From Apus apus (Eukaryota > Chordata > Aves > Apodiformes > Apodidae), in NCBI RefSeq assembly GCF_020740795.1, contig NC_067299.1, positions 6,866,001 to 6,930,000 on the forward strand: a stretch of DNA of 64,000 bases, in the 5' to 3' direction. Below the pieces are notes generated by a model, which was given only the letters and a program-made list of their open reading frames with translations, did no database searches and was not told the DNA's origin. Each line of letters opens with the position of its first letter. The first letter of the stretch is position 1. Of this stretch, positions 55,960 through 64,000 are shown one piece after another. Both the position numbers and the translations under genes were made by a program.

Positions 55960-56105
55960 TGAAGGGGACAAACCACCAATGTCATGGGGACAAACACTGT
56001 GCCAGGGGAACAAAGCATCATGATGATGGGGACAAAGCACCACGCAATGGGGACAAATCACTGATGCAATAGGGGAAAAGCATCATGCAGTGGGGACAAA
56101 GCTCC
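55960..56105. repeat. Imperfect minisatellite with GGGGACAAA core
   Basis: The core GGGGACAAA or GGGGAACAAAG/GGGGAAAAG recurs about seven times at 18-25 base spacing (55964, 55986, 56004, 56029, 56049, 56072, 56092), joined by variants of GCATCATGCAGT. Confidence 0.8.
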
Positions 56106-58603
56106 CTGCAAGAGAGGGACATCTGTCCCTCTTGTCCCATCACTGGGGACAAGCACAGAGAGTGGCTCAGCACTGACACCCTTGCCCAGTGGCAACCAAG
56201 GACAGAGGAAAGGGAGGGGGCAAAAAACAGGTTAGAAGCAAGGTAAAGGGTGTTATTTCTGCCAGCTTGGGTGACCTGCCTCCCACCTGCCACCCACACT
56301 GTGCTCATGGTTGGGCCATGGTTGTGTCATACCCAAGGCACCCCGGCCAGAGTGGGTGCACCCCTCAGCACCCACGTCTCTGCCTGGCACTGGCACCTGC
56401 CCTGGGATGGAAATTCCCCCACGTTCAGGCACATCCAACCTGCACAGCCAAAGGGAGACTGGCCTTTCACCACCCAGGGGACAGCATCCGCAACACATGT
56501 CCCTGCATCCCTCCCTCTCTTTGTCATGATTCCAGCACAATCCCTTGTCCCTCTGGGTCACTGGGCTGTGCCAAAGCTGTCACAAGCTCCAACTCTCCTG
56601 GCAGGTCTCTGCCAGTGAACCCTCAGCAAGGGCCATTCCCAGTGAAGCTGTCAGGGCTGAGCATGGCTCCCCAGCTGCCTGAACTCCTTGTCTTCCAGAG
56701 GAAACAGCCACCCTGGGGATGGGGAAAAGAAACCAGCTATCCTGAGACACCACAGGGCCAGAGATGAGGTTTTCCTAAAGAAAAGTCCAAAAAGAAACAG
56801 CCAATTTCCTTCCTTTTCAACCCCCTCCATTGCAAGCTGGGGAAACCCTCACACCAGCACGTGGTGGCATGGGCAGCTTGGGGCTGCCTGCCAGATATTA
56901 AAAGCCCTAATTAAGGGATAAAAGAAAAACCAGGGTGTTCCAGAGGTGCAGCCCACTCCACCTTTGCAATCTGTCGTGCTGCTGAAGCTGAGCTTGAAGG
57001 TGGGCACTGCCTGGCCCCCACCCCATTCCAGGGAAGGGCTGTACAAGCCCCTGGGGGTGATACTGGGGGCAGTGGGATGCCTAAATGTCTTCCTGCCACC
57101 CCCAGCATCCCCTCCATGAAGGCAGGGCTGGGAAACAAAGGATTTGAGCTTGGATGAGCTCCCAGCATGGGCTAATGTCCCTGTGGGGAGCAGGGAGCCC
57201 CTGGGGAGGGTCCCTGTCCATGGCCCCTTTGCCATCCCCAGTGCTCACTGCAGCAGCACAAGGTTTCCAACTAATGCACCTCGTTGCCTTTTTCTTGCCT
57301 TAATGAGAACAGACTTTTTTTGGGAGGAGGGGGGAGCGAGGTAAATATTTTTCCATTTCCTCTCCAAGCTGGAAAAGCCTGCGAGGCCCATCTCCAGGGA
57401 GATTCTGTAAATAAGGCAGAGGGGGAGGACGGGGGGGGGGGGAAGAGGTTGCTGCTCCATATGCTGCACCAGCTTTTGGCCCCGACTTGCTGTCAGATGT
57501 CTAACACAACAGGAAGCAATAAAACAGTTATTACCAGCCAGCACCTTCCAGCATGGCCATGCAGAGGAACCTGCCTTTGATTTTACCTCCCCCCTCCCCT
57601 CCCCAGTGCCCCAAACCAGGCTGAATAACCAGGCTTCTCTATTAACGAGGTGATTTGGGCTCCCATCTTGTTCGGGCTGGCATTAGAGATGCTCAGCTCT
57701 GCACCAGGCTCTAGCAGGGCACAGTGCCACCCCACTGCTGCATTTTCAGCATCCAGACAAGCCCCCTGCCATTCCTATGTGCCCCCACATCCCTCTGCTG
57801 GCTGCTGTCACCTCTCTTGTGGGACCAGGTGGGGACAGCCAGGTGGGAAGAGCAGCACGGCGAACGCACCCCCAGCCAAGGGAGCTCCCAGCATTCAAAC
57901 CCTGCTGGCGGGTTTAAAATGACCCCCCTAAAACCACCAGCCCTGGCTGCTCCATCTATCAGGAGACAAGTGAGACGACCAATGCTTCCCAGACCACAGA
58001 GCCACAGTGCTCACCCCCTGCCCTTGGCCAGCAATTCCTGCCTCGTGGCCGTAACTCCCAGCGGAACCAGGGCACGTCTTGGAGACACAGATTTCAGCCT
58101 TCATTTAAGAGAGCATCAAGCCGTGAAGATCCACCACCATTCCCCTGCCTGCTTACAGCAGATAATTAGAGCCAATCTTCCAAAAATAGACACAAATCGA
58201 TCCCTACAGCCAGTCTAGCCAGGCTCCTGCCTCCAGATATCCAACCCCCTTATTGTCTGAGCCCCTTTTTCCCAACCCTGTGGGCTGTGTCCCTGCTCTG
58301 AGCCGCCACCAAGGACCCTGCGGTCTGTTTATCTCTCTCATTTCCTGGGTACACCCTGAACTTAAAACAACCCTCCGCACCGGGGGCGTTTCTCCCGGGG
58401 TTGGTGTTTGTGCAGCTCCTTTCCTGCCGGCCGGGCAGTCTCGCTCGCATCCTGCTCTCCAGGCGCTGCCTCCGCTTCGCTCAGCTCCTCTCCAGCCTGG
58501 ATCGATCTGGCTCTTCCACTTGCAGAGCAGGGGGCCAACACGGTCCCCGCCTGCACCTTAGTGGCTCTGCAGGCCCGTTGCCAGCAGGAATGGGAGAGGG
58601 GGG

Positions 58604-59075
58604 GATCACAGAATCATGGAATCGTAGAACTATTCAGGTTGGAGAAGCCCCTTGGGATCACCCAGTCCAACCATCATCCCTGCTCTACCAAGTTCTCCCC
58701 TCAACCACATCCACCAGCACCACATCCAAACCACCCTTCAACACATCCAGGGATGGAGACTCCACCACCTCCCTGGGCAGCCTGTTCCAGTGTCTGACCA
58801 CTCTCTCTGTGAAGAATTTTTTCCCAGTGTTCAGTCTCACCCTGCCCTGGTGCAGCTTGAAGCCCTTCCCTCTTCTTCTGTCTCTAACGACCTGTGAGAA
58901 GAGACCAGCACCAACCTCTCTACAATGACCTTTCAGGTAGTTGTAGAGACTGATGAGGTCTCCCCTCACCCTCCTCTTCCTCAAACCAAACATTCCCAGC
59001 TCCTTCAAGCTTCCTTCATCAGATTTATGCTCTGGGCCCTGCGTTTATTCTCACCAGCTTCATTGTCCAAGCCCT
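58604..59075 (-). mobile_element. CR1 LINE fragment, about 0.45 kb (3' end)
   Basis: ATCACAGAATCATGGAATCG, CACCCAGTCCAACCATCATC, GGGATGGAGACTCCACCACC, GGGCAGCCTGTTCCAGTGTC and GACTGATGAGGTCTCCCCTC in minus orientation. The right edge is uncertain. Confidence 0.92.
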
Positions 59076-59518
59076 TCTGGCCCAGGACCCTGGGGGCTCG
59101 ACATGAAGAAGCACCCGACCTTCAGAAAAATCATACTGTTGTGCTTCTTTACTACAGCCCTGCAAGGAGTCCTGCTGCAGCTTCTTGCCCTGCCAGCTCT
59201 GTAGTATCACCCCCCTGCTTCTCACCACGGACACGCACCTGGGGGGGGTCCCGGGGGGCTCAGCATCCCCTGCCCTGGGGGATGGATCCGACCCCCCCCC
59301 CTTCCCCTCTCCCCAGCCCGGAGCAGCTGCGTCCTGCGGCCAAAGAATCAAGACAGATCTGCCACATCCTGCCAGTGATTTCTGTCCCATCTCCTCTGCC
59401 AGGGGCAAAAACTGAACTTGGGACCCAGATGTGAGCAGCCTGTTCTCTCATGAACCACCCCGGCTCCCCCAGGAGCCTCTTCTTACCACACAACCCTCCA
59501 GCACCAACCCCAACCCTC

Positions 59519-59536
59519 CCCCCCCCCCCCCCCCCC
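59519..59536. repeat. C18 homopolymer
   Basis: Uninterrupted run of 18 C. Similar C or G runs of 10-18 bases occur at 44601, 48403 and 57432. Confidence 0.9.
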
Positions 59537-61459
59537 GAGATTCAGCCTGGGTGCCTGCGATGGGACAGAAGATTTGCAGGTTAAATGGATATAAAAATGC
59601 ACAGGTTTGCCTGTAATTATTTTCCTGAATATCTGTCGATACTAATTACAATTGTTTCCCATAATCAAATTGAAACCAGCCAGGGAGAGCAAGGGGTCAC
59701 CAAAATCCTTTTCTTCCCAGTCACTCAGGGATAAAAGCAGCTTTCAAATCAAATTAGCAAAAAACCCACTTTCCTGCCTCTTTTTTGTTTTGTTTTGTTT
59801 TTTTTTAGGAGGGAGAGACCCAGCAAGGGCCAGGCTGGGGGTTGCTTTGGGGCTGCCCCCCTAACGTGGCCAAAAATGGGGCTCAGGGTGGGTGTTGAGT
59901 TTATAGGGAGGGGGGGGTGGGTCTACAGGGGTTCCCAGGGAGCTGCAGGGAAGCTGCTCAGCCACAGCAGCAGTCGAGGTTTCTCCTTCCTTCAGCTGAG
60001 CTGCTGCTTTGTTGTTTGGAGGGAAAGGGGTTTGGGCACGGTGTCCTGCCCTTCCCTGGCCTTGCCCAGCTTGGCTGGAGAGGCAGGTGGTGTTGGGGGG
60101 CTGGATGATACATCTCCCAGTGCCCGGCTTCCCAAGGACAATCCCCACCCCACCCCACTCCCCCCCCCCACGTGCAGGGAAAAATGTAGAATTTTTTGTT
60201 TTGTGCTATGCACAAACATCTCACCAGCTGTTCCAGGGAGGGATGAGGCTTCCCCCAGAGCCCTGAGATCCTCCAGCTTTTCACCAGAAAGCAGCTCCAA
60301 AAACTTGGCCACATCTCCAAGGCAGGTGCTGACCTGAGAGCCCTTCCTGATTCGGGCTTTCCCTGCCTCCGGACAGAGGGTTTTTGGCAGCTGAAGCCAG
60401 ACTCTTGGAAGCAGCAGTTGTTGGCTCTCCAGGACATCTGGACATCCCTTAGCTGCTGTACAATAGCTGAGAGGAGCAAGTGGTCTTATCCCAAGCTCTG
60501 CCAGTGCTCACAGCCATGCCCTGGGGGTGCAGGATGCCCTGAGTGCAGGATGCCCCTCTCTCCAGTGGCTGCTCCTGGGTGGGAGGCAGAGACAAGTGTC
60601 CCTGTGCCAGGCAGTGACAAGAGGAGTTCCTGGAAGCCAAGAAACAGTGAGATTAAAAGAGAAAACAACCCCTTGCATCTAACCCCTGCCCTCCTCTGGA
60701 GACACGTGGGGACAAATAGCTCCATTTGTCCTGTTTTTTGGCGTGAAATGAGGTGATGGCTCTGCCCGAGAGATGAAAACTGGCAGTTCCAGGGCCAGGG
60801 GTCTAGTAAAGCCTGGGAGGTTTCGGGGTTAGGGGGGGAACCTGCAAAACCTCCAGCACAGTGCTCTGCCCCTCAGGCCCTCACAGCAGGGCACAGCTCT
60901 GGGCTCACCCCAGACCCCCTTGACTCTCTGAGCTCAGCAGAAAGAAGCTGTGGCTAAAAGACAAGGTCAGAGCCTGCAAAGCAACCTGGTCCCACCAGGA
61001 CGGGGCTGCCTGGGGCTGCTGGGCTGGAAAAGCAATAAAAAAAGGATGAGGGAGGGGGAAGGAATTATGACCAGTACCCCCCCAAATCAGCCAGGTAAAT
61101 CTCCACCATTCAACCCGAGCACCTTTACCAACAGCCACAGGGGGGGATGGGGTTTGTGGAGGCTGCCTGGGCTCCAACCCCTCCCTGCTCCCATGGTCCC
61201 TCCTTCTGCGGGAGCATTTTCACCTGGCCCGTGGGATCCTGGTGTTCACCGGCAGAGGGATGAAGGCTCCGGGAGGTGGGGACAAAGGTCCTGCCCTTCC
61301 CGGCGCTGCGAGACATCCCTGCCTTTAGCTGCTGTAATGGGTTTCTAAAATTAGCTGCACACACTCTGCCCTTGGTCTGGTGCAGGGCATTTCTCAGTTG
61401 TTTCGTATCAAAAGTCCAACATCCCCACTTCAAAAAAAGCAAAACACAAAAGTGACCCA

Positions 61460-63188
61460 GTCAATGCATGTCTAAGTTTATTTGATTATTTGTCCCACAG
61501 AACTCACCATCTATTTTAAGTCATGTATGAAGAGTACGAGTGTGAATAGCTGCAGAAGTTTTGCAATTCCAAGATACCACATACAGCTTCTAAAAAAAGC
61601 CAATTTAACCTTCCCCAACCAAGCCCCAACAAGCAGCCCACCCTTCCCTGGATCACGTTTCTGAGCTACTGATTCCAAGCTACTGATTCCACCACAAACC
61701 CCTCATCTCCTCCACATCAGAAGTCAATAAGCTCACGAAGAGGTCCCCTGGTGCACCCCAGTGTCACCCCCTCAGCCCCTCACTGGTATCTCACCCAGCA
61801 AGTCCCTCCCTTCCAGATGGGCTCAGTTTACCCCGTGCTGAGTGGGACAGGTGCAGGTTGGTCCCTTGGGGTTTTATCCCTCCCTTCAATTGATGAGTAT
61901 TTTACATTTTGCCTTGGGCCACAGCTCCTATAAATAGAGCTGGGGTGGCAGATGTGGAGCCTGTGGCTGCCTCCACGCTCCCTTAGCGACCCCGGCTTCC
62001 CAGCAGCAGGAATGTGACTAGATCTGAACCTGCAATGAAATATTAATTGGAAGCAACACTATTCTCCTGTCTTCGGAGGGGAATTTTAATTGAGGACCAC
62101 GCTAATGAGCTCATATCTTCCTGCACCATGTGGTCACAGTGAGCTGAGGCAGGAACAGGGGGTGCTGGCACCTGCTAGTTTTAATCAGAGCCTCTCCTAT
62201 CACCTCTGTCTCCCCCAAATCAACCCCAGTTTGCAACCCAGTGATCATCACCCAGCAAGCCCACCACCAGCAATTGATTGATTTGACTTGTGGTTTCCTA
62301 AAGGGGTCAGATGTTGAGCAAATCAGCTACTGATTGGGTGAGTAAAGCCCTGTAGGAGGCAGGTGCTGCCTGGGTGAAGCTGCTGCACCCAGAAGGGCAC
62401 CCGCTGCTCAGCAGAAACACCTCAGTGAGGAGAGGGTCTGGAGCATCCCTGTGAGGTCAGTCCTGACCAGCAACACCTCCCTTCACACCTATTATGTCTG
62501 AAGTAGCAGAGAGCTCCAAGAAGAGCATCTGCTGGTGCTCAGCCATGTGGTACCAGGGGCTGCAGAAGGTCCTGGAAAGCCCTTCAACTGGAGCACAGAG
62601 CTGAGCAACAGCTTCGTTTGACCTGGCAGGCAGCAAGGAGGCAACGTGCTGGACAACCCCATTTTTTGGGGGGGTTGATTTTTTACCTGCTGCTGTCTTG
62701 CTCTGCCAGGGCCAGGCAGGACTGCTCACCTTCCCAAAATTCCATCAACCGGAGCAAAACAGGAATTCTCAAACACCACAACATGTGAAAACGCAAGTTC
62801 AGGAGGTTGGTTTCTCCTCCTCCCCATTTCTGCCTAAATTTAGTTGACCCAGTGGTGCACTGGACTCTACACAGGCTGGAAAGAGAGACTGCTTCTGAGA
62901 GGAGTGCCCCTCCTCTTGCATTTTCCAGGTATTTTGGTGAAGACCGAGCTCTCTGGGCCATCAGGAGGACACGGGTACTGCTGCAGCCTCTCCTGGGGAG
63001 GCAGGGAAGGCTGGAAACCCCGTGTCCTGCAAACCCACTCTCCATTAGCCAAGGCTTTTTTGATTTTCAAGGGTGGGGGGCATGGTCCTACAAAGCAGAA
63101 AGCAAAGCTGTAGCAAAGCAGCTGGGCTGGTGAGGGGACAGATCCTGCCGTGGGATGTGAGAGGGGCCGGTGGGGCCACGTCCCGCTG
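61460..63188 (-). other. CUX1: CUX1 CASP-form 3' UTR (inferred)
   Basis: Unspliced sequence between the CASP stop and the proposed polyadenylation signal. It has no CR1 copy, and the AT-rich patch at about 62030-62130 (ATATTAATTGGAAGCAACAC and AATTTTAATTGAGGACCACG) looks constrained. The extent is inferred. Confidence 0.5.
61477..61482 (-). terminator. CUX1: CUX1 CASP-form polyadenylation signal
   Basis: AATAAA on the minus strand, 1.7 kb after the CASP stop, followed about 25 bases later by a U/GU-rich element (TGTGTTTTGCTTTTTTTG). It is the best canonical signal downstream of the stop. Confidence 0.55.
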
Positions 63189-63249
63189 TCACTGCCACAT
63201 GTCACCTACATCCCCATTCTCGTGGAACTTGTGGACATGGTCGGCGTAC
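63189..63249 (-). CDS. CUX1: CUX1 CASP last coding exon
   Basis: Acceptor CTCTCCCCAG ends at 63250. One base completes the lysine codon, then 19 residues YADHVHKFHENGDVGDMWQ and TGA at 63191-63189. Cytosol/lumen-exposed hydrophilic tail. Confidence 0.92.
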
Positions 63250-63857
63250 CTGGGGAGAGAAGAGCACAGCCACCTTACCTCCTGGCACAGTCAGAAGCAC
63301 TTGGGCAGCTGAGCAGGAGCCACTTCATTTCTGACACCAGCCAGGCTAACGGGTGCTGGGCCACCTCATCTAAACCGTGTTCCCACCTGGAAAGGTCGGA
63401 CCAGATGATCCTTGAGGTCCCTTCCAACCTGGCACTCTATGTTTCTATGATAACTGGCATCACAGGATAACTGGAGTCAAGGAATGAGCCTGATCCCAGT
63501 CTCCAAATTCCCGTCTGCCTTTAGCAGGTTTCCTCACCCAGCCAGGAACTCCTCATGGGAAGGGCTTGGGAAAACACCTGACTGAAGGCAGGTGGATGCC
63601 CAGCTCCACGCACTTCTTCATCCCCCCATCCTCATTGGATTAAGGGTTTAAATCCCAATTAACTGCCCCTGCTTCCAGGATCAGAGGTGCACCAAGCGCT
63701 GCCCAAAAGATCTGCTGGAAACCACCATGTTCTGTCCACCAAACCCAGGGGAGCCCTGGGAGGGTCTAGCCCAGCCCACCCCCCACACCCACTTCTTGGC
63801 GCAGAAGGCAGCGCAGTCCCTGCCCACGCTCTCACTCCAGGCTGTCTTGTAGAGCAC
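63189..63857 (-). CDS. CUX1: CUX1, terminal exons of the CASP (Golgi) isoform, partial
   Basis: Two exons encode the C-terminal end of CASP, the alternative CUX1 product that lacks the homeodomain and sits in the Golgi membrane as a C-terminally anchored coiled-coil protein. The first reads VLYKTAWSESVGRDCAAFCAK, following the end of the transmembrane helix; the second reads YADHVHKFHENGDVGDMWQ before TGA. They join through a split lysine codon (AA/G) to give CAKKYADH-HKFHEN, the conserved CASP tail. The upstream exons, with the helix and coiled coils, lie beyond the right edge; none of the CUT or homeodomain exons of the CDP form are in the window. The orientation and position next to SH2B2 fit the vertebrate gene order. 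Confidence 0.93.
63250..63792 (-). other. CUX1: CUX1 CASP last intron
   Basis: 543 bases with a GTGGGT donor and a CCCCAG acceptor. It contains a plus-strand CR1 3' end at 63390-63455. Confidence 0.8.
63390..63455 (+). mobile_element. CR1 3' end, plus strand
   Basis: GGTCGGACCAGATGATCCTT, GAGGTCCCTTCCAACCTGGC and the terminal ACTCTATGTTTCTATGAT in sense orientation. Confidence 0.9.
63793..63857 (-). CDS. CUX1: CUX1 CASP penultimate coding exon
   Basis: Acceptor CTTTTGCAG ends at 63858. Encodes VLYKTAWSESVGRDCAAFCA then K and two bases of the next lysine; donor GTGGGT. The cysteine pair and the KTAW-ES-GR pattern are characteristic of the CASP tail after its membrane helix. Confidence 0.94.
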
Positions 63858-64000
63858 CTGCAAAAGAAGAAACCCATCAGCTCTGCTGTCACCTGGCCCA
63901 TCTCTGCCTGCCCACACAGCAGCCTGTCTCAGCACTGTGCCATCCCACCCCTGCCATCCCACCCCTGCAATCCTGTCCCTGCCATCCCACCCCTGCCATC
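63858..64000 (-). other. CUX1: CUX1 CASP intron, partial
   Basis: Intronic sequence upstream of the penultimate CASP exon. At 63936-64000 a 15-base unit (CCTGCCATCCCACCC) repeats in tandem and runs off the right edge. Confidence 0.7.

Larger units (their letters stand above)
48350..61455. other. Intergenic region between SH2B2 promoter and CUX1 (CASP) 3' end
   Basis: About 13 kb without a recognised gene. It holds a G10 run at 48403-48412, an A-rich tract at 49076-49140, three minus-strand CR1 copies, a (GT)10 run, a minisatellite near 56 kb, C/G homopolymers at 57432-57441 and 59519-59536, and AT-rich conserved-looking islands near 56885-56925 and 59575-59680. Open frames of up to about 200 codons exist but carry no domain. 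Confidence 0.5.

Noticed and set aside
63189-63857. Homeodomain (CDP) form of CUX1
   Set aside because: No CUT repeat or homeodomain sequence is present. The exons match the CASP C-terminal tail instead.
1-64000. tRNA, rRNA, snoRNA or microRNA genes and viral or endogenous retroviral genes
   Set aside because: I saw no convincing tRNA box pair, ribosomal sequence, box C/D or H/ACA pattern, or retroviral protein motif. A covariance-model and repeat-library search would be needed to exclude small or degenerate copies.

Overview
The window looks like GC-rich, gene-dense avian nuclear DNA, probably from a microchromosome. The dominant interspersed repeat is CR1 (16 fragments recognised), several of them ending in the ATTCTRTG-type terminal repeat typical of bird CR1. 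Introns are compact and the coding exons match vertebrate families exactly at their splice junctions. The species cannot be named from the sequence, and a non-avian sauropsid is not formally excluded.

Four genes are present, all transcribed from the minus strand. From left to right they are ORAI2 (first coding exon at 2010-2237, 5' CpG island near 5970-6180, the rest beyond the left edge), PRKRIP1 (complete, six coding exons, 9322-17626), SH2B2/APS (complete, eight coding exons, 24008-36853, with a proposed non-coding first exon near 48225-48285), and the two last coding exons of the CASP (Golgi) form of CUX1 (63189-63857). From memory this is the conserved vertebrate block CUX1-SH2B2-PRKRIP1-ORAI2 of human 7q22, read in reverse. 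I joined the exons by hand: PRKRIP1 gives 189 residues and SH2B2 gives 670 residues, with all phases closing.

The genes are functionally independent: a store-operated calcium channel subunit, a spliceosome/dsRNA-binding protein, an insulin-receptor/JAK2 adaptor and a Golgi coiled-coil membrane protein. They form a shared-orientation neighbourhood, not an operon or pathway.

Region by region: 1-6.2 kb is the 5' part of ORAI2 with a CpG-island promoter; 6.2-8.7 kb is intergenic; 8.7-17.8 kb is PRKRIP1, whose promoter has three perfect CRE palindromes and whose start codon lies in a TISU/YY1 element; 17.8-21.5 kb is intergenic with one CR1; 21.5-48.3 kb is SH2B2, whose large first intron holds seven CR1 fragments, a 24-bp minisatellite, an AT-rich block and a 40-bp GC-rich minisatellite; 48.3-61.4 kb is intergenic with CR1 copies, simple repeats and conserved-looking AT-rich islands; 61.4-64 kb is the CASP 3' end of CUX1. 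No prokaryote-like system, CRISPR array, viral gene or RNA gene was recognised. The points of greatest interest are regulatory and repeat structures around the promoters and the SH2B2 start exon.
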